64,000 nucleotides of DNA from Acidobacteriota bacterium. GTDB taxonomy: Bacteria; Acidobacteriota; Terriglobia; Terriglobales; Acidobacteriaceae. The stretch covers positions 1-64,000 of the forward strand of contig JAJXYY010000025.1 of assembly GCA_021780315.1 (NCBI GenBank), read 5' to 3'. Positions 39,367-47,915 of the stretch are shown piece by piece. The notes beneath the pieces are model-generated. The model was not told the DNA's origin. It made no database searches and was given only the letters and a program-made list of their open reading frames with translations. Position 1 is the stretch's first letter; each line of letters starts with the position of its first letter. The position numbers and the translations under genes were made by a program.

Positions 39367-41013
39367 ATGCAGCGCGACCGGCTCTCCTATTTCATCCTCC
39401 CCATCGCTGCGTTCATCGCTGTACTACCCCTGATCGTCAAGGGCTGCTCTTGCGGCCATGATTTCACCTTCCACCTGCTCAACTGGCTTGAAGCCGCACG
39501 CAACTATTCCCACGGCAATCTGCACCCCCAATGGGCCTCTACACCCGCCTTCAACGCCGGGGAACCACGCTTCATCTTCTATCCCCCGCTCTCCTGGACC
39601 ATCGGAGCCCTCCTCACTCTCCTGTTCCCCTTCACCTGGACCCCCATCCTCTACACCTGGCTCGCCCTCTCAGCCGCCGGACTCACCTTCCACCACCTCG
39701 CTCGCACCTTTACTAGCCCCGCCGCGGCCCTGCTCGGTGCTACGTTCTACCTCCTCAACCCCTATATGCTCTTTACCGCGTACGAGCGTACCGCCTACGC
39801 CGAGCTACTTGCAGCCGCCTGGGTCCCCCTGCTGCTGCTCACAATCCTCCGCCACCGCATCACCGTCCCACGCATTGCCCTGCCGATTGCCATACTTTGG
39901 CTCACCAACGCACCCGCCGCCGTCATGAGCAGTTACACTCTGGCCCTGCTCGCGCTGATTCGCTTGTTCACGAATCGGGCCACATCTCCCCAGAAAGCAC
40001 GCCTGCACCTGGCAGGGGCCGCGATTGCTGGAACCCTACTCGGTCTCGGTCTTTCCGCGTTCTACCTCATTCCTGCCGCCTACGAGCGCCGCTACGTCCA
40101 GATCAACATGGCGATCCTCCCCGGCATGCGTATATCCGACAACTTCCTCTTCCACCACACTGGATCCACCCCCGACGAACTCCTCCACGACGCTGTCCTT
40201 CACAGCGCCTCGATCATCGCCGTTCTCCTGCTCACCGTCACTCTGGTCACGTTGCTGCGACTTCGCACCACAGCAACAACCAGCAACCGCGCACTGCTCC
40301 TCCCGCTCGCACTCCTAACCTTGACCATAGCCCTGCTCCTCACACCCATCTCCGCCCCACTCTGGAACCACCTTCCCGAACTCCGCTTCCTACAATTCCC
40401 CTGGCGTCTCCTTGCCATCCTCGCTGCCGTCTTATGCCTCAGTATGGCCCTAACCCTCAACGGACTCCGCCTCACCCAGACAACAACGGCAGCCCTGTCT
40501 CTCGCTCTCGCGGCAGCCCTCGTCTATCCCTCCTACGAAGCCTTCCACCAACCCTGCGATGAAGCCGACTCCCCGGCCGGCCGTGCCAATCTCTTCCACT
40601 CCCACACTGGTGACGAACCAACGGACGAGTACACCCCCATTACGGCCGACAACGATTCCCTCTCCCATCTAAATCCACCCTACTGGCTCACTCCCAATCC
40701 GAGCGCACCCGGCCCCACCGACACAGCATCCGGCCCGGCTCCTACACTCTTCACCCTCAACTCCCCCACATCCCAATACCTCATACTCAACCTCCGCGAC
40801 TATCCCACCTGGCACATCACCCGCAACCAATCCCCCATTCCCCGCACTCAATTCCTACCCCGCGAAGACGGCCTCATCGTCATTCACATCCCGCCAGGCC
40901 GCTCGACCGTCCGCATCACCGCTGAGCTACTCCCCGACCAGATCCTTGGGATCGCCATCTCTGTCTTCTCTCTCCTCATCTTCATCATCACCTCCATCCG
41001 CCGAACCCCATAG
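39367..41013 (+). CDS. Large polytopic membrane protein, PTPS-related/GT-C-like
   Basis: A 548-residue membrane protein with about 11-12 predicted helices and an extracytoplasmic C-terminal region before a last helix. The early DFTFHLLNWLEAARN with GEPRFIFYPPLSW resembles the 6-pyruvoyl-tetrahydropterin-synthase-related membrane domain, related to GT-C glycosyltransferases. It may transfer sugars from polyprenyl carriers, but this is inference. An extended -10 (TGCGATACT) ends 9 nt before the ATG, with no clear SD. Confidence 0.75.
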   Translation: MQRDRLSYFILPIAAFIAVLPLIVKGCSCGHDFTFHLLNWLEAARNYSHGNLHPQWASTPAFNAGEPRFIFYPPLSWTIGALLTLLFPFTWTPILYTWLALSAAGLTFHHLARTFTSPAAALLGATFYLLNPYMLFTAYERTAYAELLAAAWVPLLLLTILRHRITVPRIALPIAILWLTNAPAAVMSSYTLALLALIRLFTNRATSPQKARLHLAGAAIAGTLLGLGLSAFYLIPAAYERRYVQINMAILPGMRISDNFLFHHTGSTPDELLHDAVLHSASIIAVLLLTVTLVTLLRLRTTATTSNRALLLPLALLTLTIALLLTPISAPLWNHLPELRFLQFPWRLLAILAAVLCLSMALTLNGLRLTQTTTAALSLALAAALVYPSYEAFHQPCDEADSPAGRANLFHSHTGDEPTDEYTPITADNDSLSHLNPPYWLTPNPSAPGPTDTASGPAPTLFTLNSPTSQYLILNLRDYPTWHITRNQSPIPRTQFLPREDGLIVIHIPPGRSTVRITAELLPDQILGIAISVFSLLIFIITSIRRTP

Positions 41014-41051
41014 CCCTACCCTGTACTACATTCAGTTATCATCAAATCTCC

Positions 41052-41984
41052 ATGCAGCCCAACGTCAAAACACTACTTCTCTCCGGCGCGCAACTTACTG
41101 ATGCAGCTCTCGACCACCTCCTGCCCTCTCCCGACACTCTGCCGCACTCCATTCACCGTGCCATGCGTCACAGCACCTTTGCTGGTGGCAAACGCCTCCG
41201 CCCGGTCCTCTGCATGGAAGCCGCCCGTATGGTCGCCGGAACTGGAAACCTGCCGGAGGGAATCGCTGACCTCAGTGCCGCGCTCGAAATGCTTCATACG
41301 TACTCCCTCATCCACGACGATCTCCCCGCGCTCGACAATGACGACCTCCGACGCGGCCAGCCTACCTGTCACGTCCTCTTCGGTGAAGCGATCGCCATCC
41401 TCGCAGGCGACGCCCTACAGACCCTCGCCTTCCAGACCCTCGCAGCACTCCCCACGCCTCCTGCTACCACCGTGGCCATACTCCGTGAGGTCGCCCTCGC
41501 TGTAGGCACCGGAGTAGGTCCCCACTCGCCGCTCCCCCCCGGCATGATCGGCGGCCAGGTCGTCGACATAGAGTCCGAAGGGACACCACCGACCGCCGAA
41601 CTGGTCGAGTCGATTCACCGTGCAAAAACTGGAGCCCTCATCACCACCAGCATCGTCTCCGGAGGACTCTACGGCACCTCCGCACACGAAGTCAGCGCCG
41701 ACACCATTCATCGCCTTCGCACCTTCGGCGAAAAAGCCGGCCTGGCCTTCCAGATCGTCGACGACGTCCTCGACATGACGCAGTCCTCCGCCGAACTTGG
41801 CAAGACCGCAGGCAAAGACACCGCCAGCATCAAGGCCACTTGGCCAGCCGTCTACGGCATCGACCAGTCGATCCGCGACGCCGAACAACTCATCGCAGAT
41901 GCCTTCGAAGCCCTTAGCCCCTTCGGCGAAGCAGCCACCCCACTCAAATCCCTGGCCAACTACCTCGTAGAACGGAAGCACTAA
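41052..41984 (+). CDS. ispA: Farnesyl diphosphate synthase (IspA-type polyprenyl synthase)
   Basis: A 310-residue class I trans-prenyltransferase. The first Asp-rich motif DDLPALDNDD begins at Asp89 and the second is DDVLD (237-241). GGKRLRP (45-51) binds diphosphate. Tyr84, five residues before the first Asp, matches E. coli IspA and favours a C15 product. It makes prenyl chains for quinones and undecaprenyl carriers. It is not linked to dxs or xseB here. Confidence 0.93.
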   Translation: MQPNVKTLLLSGAQLTDAALDHLLPSPDTLPHSIHRAMRHSTFAGGKRLRPVLCMEAARMVAGTGNLPEGIADLSAALEMLHTYSLIHDDLPALDNDDLRRGQPTCHVLFGEAIAILAGDALQTLAFQTLAALPTPPATTVAILREVALAVGTGVGPHSPLPPGMIGGQVVDIESEGTPPTAELVESIHRAKTGALITTSIVSGGLYGTSAHEVSADTIHRLRTFGEKAGLAFQIVDDVLDMTQSSAELGKTAGKDTASIKATWPAVYGIDQSIRDAEQLIADAFEALSPFGEAATPLKSLANYLVERKH

Positions 41985-42051
41985 GCCGACCGGAAATACC
42001 TGACCCAAGCCTGACCTCAGTCCAGTCTTTCCACCCGCAGTTGCACCCATG

Positions 42052-42057
42052 TAGACT
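42052..42057 (+). promoter_or_regulatory. -10-like TAGACT, 7 nt before the YVTN gene
   Basis: TAGACT ends 7 nt before the ATG at 42065, and no SD is present. TTCCAC (42029-42034) lies at 17-bp spacing as a weak -35. Confidence 0.4.
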
Positions 42058-42064
42058 CGCGAGC

Positions 42065-43108
42065 ATGAAGACTCATGCTCGCGCTGTCTCCCTACTCGCC
42101 ATCTGCATTTCGCTGCCCTTAGCCCTAGCCCAGTCGGGCACGCTGCTCGTCGCGAACCAGACCGACCATACTCTCTCCTTCATCGATGCCGCCACCGCCA
42201 AGCAAACCTTCGCTCTTCAGGAAGACCGCATCACCGGTCATGAAGTCGCGACCTCCCCCGACGGCCGTACCGCTTACCTTCCTATCTACGGCAACGCCGG
42301 CGTTGGCCGCCCTGGCACCGACGGCCACGAGATGCTCGTCATCGATGTCCCCTCCCGCACCATCACCTCCACAGTAGACTTCGGGCACGGCGTCCGTCCC
42401 CACCTCCCTCTCTACGACACCCACCGCAATCTCCTATACGTCTCCACGGAACTCGACCAGGCCATCACCGCCATCGACCCCAAAACCCTCAAGATCCTCT
42501 ACAAGATCCCCACCGGCCAACCTGAGTCCCACATGTTTACCCTCTCCCACGACGGTCGCTTCGCCTACACAGCCAACGTCGGCCCAAGTTCCGTCTCCGT
42601 CCTCGACCTCAACACCCACAAAACCCTCGCCATCATCCCCATCGAAGGCCCCGGAGCCACCCCTGGCAAAGTCCGCGTCCAGCGCATCTCCATATCCAAC
42701 GACGACAAACTCCTCTTCACCTCCGACTGGGACCAGCCCCGCCTCGCCGTCATTGACACCGCCACCCGCAAGCTCAAAACTTGGATCGCACTCCCAGGCA
42801 CCGGCTACGGCAGCGCACCCACCCACGACGGACGTTATCTCATCCTCTGCCTCTCCAAATCATCCAAGGTCGCTCTCATCGACCTCCAAACCCTCAAGGT
42901 CATCCAAACCATCGACGTGCCTGCCCAGCCTCAGGAAGTCCTGATTCGCCCCGACGGCCTCGTCGCATATGTCTCCTGCAACAAAGACCACACGGTGGCC
43001 GCAATCGACCTGAAAACCTTCAAAGTACAGTCACTCATCAATGCGGGTAACAATGCCGACGGCTTGGCGTGGTCCAACTACACGACCACCGCAGGCGGGA
43101 CACGCTAG
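42065..43108 (+). CDS. Exported YVTN beta-propeller protein
   Basis: A 347-residue protein with a signal peptide (about 1-23). Repeated blades include TLLVANQTDHTLSFIDAATAK, ATSPDGRTAYLP, SHDGRFAYTANVGPSSVSVLD and IRPDGLVAYVSCNKDHTVAAID, here given as separate motifs of the YVTN family. It is probably periplasmic or surface-exposed. No cytochrome or quinohemoprotein gene is adjacent, so the partner is unknown. The ATG at 42065 is preferred to an upstream start at 42041 because the signal peptide then begins at residue 1. Confidence 0.82.
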   Translation: MKTHARAVSLLAICISLPLALAQSGTLLVANQTDHTLSFIDAATAKQTFALQEDRITGHEVATSPDGRTAYLPIYGNAGVGRPGTDGHEMLVIDVPSRTITSTVDFGHGVRPHLPLYDTHRNLLYVSTELDQAITAIDPKTLKILYKIPTGQPESHMFTLSHDGRFAYTANVGPSSVSVLDLNTHKTLAIIPIEGPGATPGKVRVQRISISNDDKLLFTSDWDQPRLAVIDTATRKLKTWIALPGTGYGSAPTHDGRYLILCLSKSSKVALIDLQTLKVIQTIDVPAQPQEVLIRPDGLVAYVSCNKDHTVAAIDLKTFKVQSLINAGNNADGLAWSNYTTTAGGTR

Positions 43109-43122
43109 ACGACTCTCGATAA

Positions 43123-43154
43123 CCCACCCACACCCTACTGGGGAGTGGGTGGGG
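43123..43154. terminator. Hairpin between the YVTN gene and ubiE, at the GC-skew switch
   Basis: CCCACCCACACCC pairs with GGGAGTGGGTGGG, one mismatch, short loop. It sits between convergent genes and can end both. It also marks the point where the plus strand turns from C-rich to G-rich. Confidence 0.7.
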
Positions 43155-43162
43155 ACCCGATG

Positions 43163-43987
43163 TCAGGGTTTCGTGGCTTGGTAGAGACCGGCAGTACCCA
43201 GCGTGTATCCGGTCCAGGTGGCGCTGTTGAACCCAGCGCTGCGGATGAGTTGCAACATGCGAGGTGGACGGGGAAAGCGCTCTACCGAGGCGGGAAGGTA
43301 GGAGTAAGCGGCAGATTGGCCGGAGATGAGGCCGCCTACGCGGGGGAGAACTTTTTTGAAGTATAGGTTGTAGAGGGCTCCGACGAGGCCGTCGGGCTGG
43401 TTGCAGTCGAGGATGCCGATCTGGCCACCGGGGCGGAGAACGCGGAAGAGTTCAGCGAGGCCTTCTTCGTAGTTGGCGAGGTTGCGGAAGCCGAAGGCGG
43501 AGGTGACGAGGTCGATGGAGTTGGAGGCGATGGGGAGATGGAGGGCGTCGGCTTCGATGGGGATGATGGGGTGGGGGCGGAATTTTTGGGCTCCGCGGGA
43601 GAGCATCTGGTGGGAGAAGTCTACGGCGAGGATGGGGGCGGGTTGGCCGGGAGGGATTGACCCCGTCTCAGACGATAAGGCCGTCTGAGATGGGGTACCT
43701 GGATTTTTGGGGCGGTGTTTGAGGAGGGCGAGTGTCATGTCGCCGGTGCCGCAGCAGAGGTCGAGGATGACGGATTCTGGACGCTGGAGGGTGGTGCGGA
43801 AGGCGCGGGCCGCGCGGAACCACCAGTAGCGGTCGATGCCGGCGGAGAGGGTGTGGTTGGAGATGTCGTAGGTGGGGGCGATGGTGTCGAACATCCGCTG
43901 GACGTTCTGGGCGGCGGCTTGCTCGTCGGTGACACCGACGGGGCGGGCTCCGGTGGAGAGTTCGTGTTCGGGCTTGGGGAGGCTCAT
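43163..43987 (-). CDS. ubiE: Demethylmenaquinone/2-polyprenylbenzoquinol C-methyltransferase
   Basis: A 274-residue class I methyltransferase for the last step of menaquinone (or ubiquinone) synthesis. It has FDTIAPTYDISNHTLS (33-48), the SAM motif LDLCCGTGDMT, DFSHQML, and FGFRNLANYEEGLAE. It is about 25-30 residues longer than usual. The excess (roughly NPGTPSQTALSSETGSIPPG) falls between motif I and DFSHQML and is encoded by the palindrome at 43660-43696. Reading frame is kept. It overlaps aroB by 4 nt. Confidence 0.93.
   Translation of the reverse strand: MSLPKPEHELSTGARPVGVTDEQAAAQNVQRMFDTIAPTYDISNHTLSAGIDRYWWFRAARAFRTTLQRPESVILDLCCGTGDMTLALLKHRPKNPGTPSQTALSSETGSIPPGQPAPILAVDFSHQMLSRGAQKFRPHPIIPIEADALHLPIASNSIDLVTSAFGFRNLANYEEGLAELFRVLRPGGQIGILDCNQPDGLVGALYNLYFKKVLPRVGGLISGQSAAYSYLPASVERFPRPPRMLQLIRSAGFNSATWTGYTLGTAGLYQATKP
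43660..43696. repeat. Palindromic element inserted in frame within ubiE
   Basis: 15-nt arms (43660-43674 and 43682-43696), 14 of 15 paired, around a 7-nt loop. It interrupts an otherwise conserved methyltransferase core with residues absent from relatives, like in-frame palindromic elements known from Rickettsia. No second copy was seen in this window. Confidence 0.65.
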
Positions 43988-45132
43988 GGCTTTTTCTTTG
44001 CGGGGGCGGCGGTGGATTGGCGCATGAAGGCGAGCATGGATTCGGCGGCGGCGAGGAGTTCGGCGTCGGTGATGTCGTAGATGACCTGGGTGGCGCCGAT
44101 GCCGGTGGGGAGGACGTAGGCGCGTTTTCCGCTGCGGTTTTTCTTGTCGCTGTAGGTGAGGGCGACGAGTTTGGCTGCGGTGGCTTTGAAGGTGGACAGG
44201 GGGCCGTAGGCGAGGATGGTTTTGGTGATGCGGTCGGCCTGGGCGGGGGTGATGGTTTTGCGGGCGAGGGCGACATGGAGGGCGGCGATGCTGCCCCAGG
44301 CGACGGCTTCTCCGTGGAGGAGTTGCTTGTAGTTGGTGGCGGCCTCGATGGCGTGGCCGATGGTGTGGCCGAAGTTGAGGATCATGCGGAGGCCGAGTTC
44401 TTTTTCGTCCTGGTTGACGACGTCGGCTTTGACGCGGACGGAGGCGGCGACTACGTGGGTGAGGGCTTTTTCGGACTGCGGGGTGGGCTTTTTGCTGAGG
44501 ATGGTGGCGGCGTTTTTTTCGAGGTAGGAGAAGAGGCGTTGGTCGAAGATGATGCCGGCTTTGACGGACTCCTGGAGGCCGGCGCGGAGTTGTGCGGGGG
44601 GGAGGGAGCGGAGGGTGTCGGTGTCGGCGAGGACGGCGAGGGGGTGGTTGAAGCTGCCGATGAGGTTTTTTCCGGCGCGTAGGTTGACTCCGGTTTTGCC
44701 GCCGAGGGAGGAGTCGACCTGGGCGAGGAGGGTGGTGGGGAGCTGGACGTAGGGGACTCCGCGCATGTAGATGGCGGCGAGGAAGCCGGTGATGTCTCCG
44801 ATGACTCCGCCACCGAAGGCGAGGAGGAGTGCGTCGCGGTCGGCGCCGGCGAGGGCGAGTTGCTGGGCGAGGGATTCAACGGCGGCCATGCGCTTGAAGC
44901 GCTCTCCGGCGGGGTGGAGGAGGACGGTGGGCGCGGCGGGACCTTGTTTGGGGAAGGAGGCGAGGAAGGGCTTGGACCAGTGGGCCCAGATGTCGGGGGA
45001 GGTGATGACGAAGGGGCGGTAGGGTTTGCCCTGTTTGAGTTTGGCGAGGCGGGAGGAGAGGGTGCGGAGGATGCCGGAGGCGATGGTGACGTCGTAGGTT
45101 GCGGAGGGCGTTTTGATGTTGATGGAAGGCAC
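43984..45132 (-). CDS. aroB: 3-Dehydroquinate synthase
   Basis: A 382-residue NAD- and metal-dependent enzyme forming dehydroquinate from DAHP, shikimate step 2. It has the NAD loop FGGGVIGDITGFLAA, the PTTLLAQVDSSLGGKTGVN block, the metal ligands in LQESVK and NFGHTIGHAIE, and HGEAV. A short Ala/Lys-rich tail ends the protein. Its product would be used by the fused AroDE at 15356. It is upstream of, and overlaps, ubiE. Confidence 0.96.
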   Translation of the reverse strand: MPSINIKTPSATYDVTIASGILRTLSSRLAKLKQGKPYRPFVITSPDIWAHWSKPFLASFPKQGPAAPTVLLHPAGERFKRMAAVESLAQQLALAGADRDALLLAFGGGVIGDITGFLAAIYMRGVPYVQLPTTLLAQVDSSLGGKTGVNLRAGKNLIGSFNHPLAVLADTDTLRSLPPAQLRAGLQESVKAGIIFDQRLFSYLEKNAATILSKKPTPQSEKALTHVVAASVRVKADVVNQDEKELGLRMILNFGHTIGHAIEAATNYKQLLHGEAVAWGSIAALHVALARKTITPAQADRITKTILAYGPLSTFKATAAKLVALTYSDKKNRSGKRAYVLPTGIGATQVIYDITDAELLAAAESMLAFMRQSTAAPAKKKP

Positions 45133-45176
45133 GATATCTCCATCGTATCGCAGCGGGTTAGGGGACGGAGAAGGAG

Positions 45177-45182
45177 TACGAT
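45177..45182 (+). promoter_or_regulatory. -10-like TACGAT, 6 nt before nadB
   Basis: TACGAT ends 6 nt before the nadB ATG, which predicts a leaderless or nearly leaderless start. A GGAG (45173-45176) lies 12 nt before the ATG, somewhat far for an SD. Confidence 0.35.
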
Positions 45183-45188
45183 TAAGGC

Positions 45189-46802
45189 ATGGACAGGGTT
45201 GATTTTCTGGTTATCGGTGGTGGAATTGCTGGTCTGAGTGCGGCGATTCGACTGGCAGACGTGGGCAATGTGCTGGTAGTGACGAAGGAAGGGCTTTCGG
45301 AGTCGAATACGGCTTATGCGCAGGGTGGGATCGCGGTGGCGATGGGGGGCGATGAGGATGTCGCGCTGCATCTGCAGGACACGATCGACGCAGGGGACGG
45401 GCTGGTAAACCGGGCGGCGGCGGAGTTGCTGGTGGAGCAGGGGCCGCTGCGGGTGGCGGAGCTGCTGGCGTGGGGAACGGGGTTCGACCGGTACCCGGCG
45501 GCGGCTGGGGATGGGGAGGGCGAGTTGATGCGGACGCGGGAGGGGGCGCATAGCCGGTCGCGGATTCTCCATGCGAATGGGGATGCGACGGGGAGGGAGA
45601 TTGCGGTCTCGCTACTGCGGCATGTGCGTGGGATCACGATGATCGAGTTGATGGAGTGGACGACAAGTGTCGACCTGCTGATGGATGAGGGCCGGGTGGT
45701 GGGGGCTACGTTGCTGGATGGAGAAGGCGGCCTGCGGACGGTGCAGGTGCGGTCCGTATTGCTGGCCAGTGGCGGAGCGGGGCAGGTGTATCGCGAGACT
45801 ACCAATCCGGAGGTGGCGACGGGAGATGGGATTGCGATGGCTTATCGGGCAGGTGCAGCGGTCAGCGACATGGAGTTTTACCAGTTTCATCCGACGGCGT
45901 TCAGCTTTCCAGGAGCGCCACGTTTTTTGCTGAGTGAGGCGCTGCGGGGTGAGGGGGCGTGGCTAGTGAATGCGCAGGGAGAACGGTTTATGGAGCGCTA
46001 TCATCCGCTGCTGGAGTTGGCCCCGCGAGACGTGGTGGCGCGGGCGATTACGCGGGAGGGCATGGATGGCGAGGTGTATCTGGACATGCGGCACGTTAAG
46101 AAGGACCTGGTAGAGCGGTTTCCTGGAATCTCGAAGTTTCTGGCGAAGTACCGGCTGGAGCTGGGACGAGATCTGATTCCGGTACGTCCGGCGGCACATT
46201 ACCTGATGGGTGGGGTGAAGACGGATGTGCATGGACGGAGTTCGCTGCCGGGACTGTTTGCCGCAGGTGAGGTGGCGTGTACCGGTGTGCATGGAGCGAA
46301 TCGGCTGGCCAGCAACTCGCTGCTGGAGGGACTGGTGTTTGGTGCGCTGGCGGCAGAGGAGATGATCCGCCAGGCCTCCGAGAGTGCAGAGCCAACAATC
46401 GAGGATGGGGTGGCAGCGGTGCCTGCGGCCTGGGATAGTCCACCGAGTGCGGAGGCGGCGGTGGAGCGATGGATCACGGACTTGCGTGACTTGATGTGGA
46501 AGGATGCGGGGCTGCTGCGGGACAGGATGGGGCTGGAACGGGCGCAACGCGGACTGGATGCCCTGGCGCTGATGATGCCGCGCGGGGTATTTCGGCGGGC
46601 AATCGAGGCCCGGAATCTGCATGTGGTGGCGAGTGTGATTGTGGCCTCGGCACTCGGCCGGGAGGAGAGCCGGGGGGCACACTACCGGATTGACTTTCCA
46701 GAGAAGGACGCGGTGGCAAAACACTCAGTCATGATGGGCGGTCAACTGATGTTCGTGGGGGACGTTACCGACAACTTCGCGGAGGTTCCTACCCAGCGGT
46801 AA
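45189..46802 (+). CDS. nadB: L-aspartate oxidase
   Basis: A 537-residue FAD enzyme oxidising aspartate to iminoaspartate, the first step of de novo NAD synthesis. The FAD fold starts with FLVIGGGIAGLSAAIRLAD (5-23). AYAQGGIAVAM, the active-site GAHSRSRILH and FHPTAF are succinate-dehydrogenase/NadB motifs, and the helical C-terminal domain ends with RGAHYRIDFP. Its 3' end overlaps the convergent methyltransferase gene by 61 bp. Confidence 0.96.
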   Translation: MDRVDFLVIGGGIAGLSAAIRLADVGNVLVVTKEGLSESNTAYAQGGIAVAMGGDEDVALHLQDTIDAGDGLVNRAAAELLVEQGPLRVAELLAWGTGFDRYPAAAGDGEGELMRTREGAHSRSRILHANGDATGREIAVSLLRHVRGITMIELMEWTTSVDLLMDEGRVVGATLLDGEGGLRTVQVRSVLLASGGAGQVYRETTNPEVATGDGIAMAYRAGAAVSDMEFYQFHPTAFSFPGAPRFLLSEALRGEGAWLVNAQGERFMERYHPLLELAPRDVVARAITREGMDGEVYLDMRHVKKDLVERFPGISKFLAKYRLELGRDLIPVRPAAHYLMGGVKTDVHGRSSLPGLFAAGEVACTGVHGANRLASNSLLEGLVFGALAAEEMIRQASESAEPTIEDGVAAVPAAWDSPPSAEAAVERWITDLRDLMWKDAGLLRDRMGLERAQRGLDALALMMPRGVFRRAIEARNLHVVASVIVASALGREESRGAHYRIDFPEKDAVAKHSVMMGGQLMFVGDVTDNFAEVPTQR

Positions 46803-47599
46803 GCCGAGCAGAGGTCCTGAACGTCGGTGATGGGTTCGGCGGCGGCATCGGCGGCGGAGATGGGTATGGACTCCGTCCAAAGGTGTTGGAGGCAGGGATG
46901 TGCAGCGAACAAGGAGCCAGCAGCGGGGGTGAAGTAAAGGATGTCGAGAGGAGCGGGCTTATCGCCGAGGGTTAAGCGGAGGTGATCAAGTAGCTGGGCT
47001 ACAACCGTTGGATGGAAGGGGTTGTAGAGATACAGGACACAAGGCGTGCCGGGTAACGCGACGGCAGCGGCATCGTCACAGAGAATGCGGGTTGGGGGGA
47101 GTGGGTGCGGCTGGGTATGCTGCCAGTGGGTAAGGTTTTGGGCAGCGATGCGGGCAAGGGTGGAGTCTAGTTCGATACCGAGAATGCTCAGGAAGGGTAG
47201 CTGGGTGGCGAGCAGCACGGCACGACCTTTGCCGCAGCCGAGATCGATGAAGGTGTACCGGGACAGTGGCTCAATCGGTGGGGTGGCGATCCAACGGGCC
47301 ATCAGGGAGCGGAAGCGCGAGGGCGGGATGGCGTGATAGGCCGTGGTATTGAGGGATTGGGAATTGCCTCGAGCAAGTTGGTGAGCGGGGATAAATCCGC
47401 TGGTATCGAGTTGGTTGTAAGGGTCAGGGGGGGTTGCGCTCACGGAACCGGGGCTTAGGTCGAAGGGGTGGGTGGGATATGAGAGTGACGGTGGTACGGG
47501 TAGTCGGTGGTGGGTCAGGACCGACTTAAGTGTGGTGCGGAGGCCGTAGTGACGAAGCGACCAGCGGGTCTGAAAGAGCGCGTTGCGAAGATGGCTCAT
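46742..47599 (-). CDS. Putative SAM-dependent methyltransferase, paralogue A
   Basis: A 285-residue protein. The core (about 70-230) has a class I methyltransferase motif I, YTFIDLGCGKGRA, followed by ATQLPF and the acidic loop GIELD. It shares HPFD, TSGFIPA, TAY...PS, YTFID, GKGRA, QLPF and DILY with the protein at 50101-50859, so the two are paralogues flanking the EF-G-like gene. The substrate is unknown. The C-terminus is antisense to the last 61 bp of nadB, yet its final conserved block (SAYRWVG) lies there, which supports a real overlap. Confidence 0.8.
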   Translation of the reverse strand: MSHLRNALFQTRWSLRHYGLRTTLKSVLTHHRLPVPPSLSYPTHPFDLSPGSVSATPPDPYNQLDTSGFIPAHQLARGNSQSLNTTAYHAIPPSRFRSLMARWIATPPIEPLSRYTFIDLGCGKGRAVLLATQLPFLSILGIELDSTLARIAAQNLTHWQHTQPHPLPPTRILCDDAAAVALPGTPCVLYLYNPFHPTVVAQLLDHLRLTLGDKPAPLDILYFTPAAGSLFAAHPCLQHLWTESIPISAADAAAEPITDVQDLCSAYRWVGTSAKLSVTSPTNIS

Positions 47600-47915
47600 G
47601 GGGCAGAAGTCTTAGGGTGAGTGTAGCTGAGTGGGACTGCAAAATGGGCAAACGGGCTACGGGAGCGAAGCACTGGAAACTCGAGTGCAGGGATTAGCTG
47701 GATAGCGCCCGAGCGATCAGGTAACAGTGGTGTGAACTGCAGGTGGGTGCTTCTTTCTCCGGTAAATTGTTGGGGAATTTATTTTTTCGTTGTGCCGATG
47801 TAATTGAGGGCTAGAATGTCTGCCTCTTCGCTGGGCCTGGTCTGGCGGGGCTGGGAGGCAAATGCGATTGGCTGTGCCTCTCGAATATCTCTGCGGAGAT
47901 GAGGGGGAGTTTGCG
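47600..47915. other. Divergent promoter region before the EF-G-like gene
   Basis: 316 bp without a gene. It contains a T-rich stretch (47781-47787) and a promoter for the EF-G-like gene at 47790-47817. Confidence 0.5.
47790..47817 (+). promoter_or_regulatory. Promoter for the EF-G-like gene
   Basis: TTGTGC (47790-47795), a 16-bp spacer and TAGAAT (47812-47817), preceded by an AT-rich stretch. The leader would be about 90 nt. Confidence 0.5.

Noticed and set aside
43080-43200. Annotating the GC-skew switch as oriC
   Set aside because: There is no dnaA, no cluster of TTATNCACA-like boxes and no AT-rich unwinding region here; only the skew sign fits, so it is kept as a finding.
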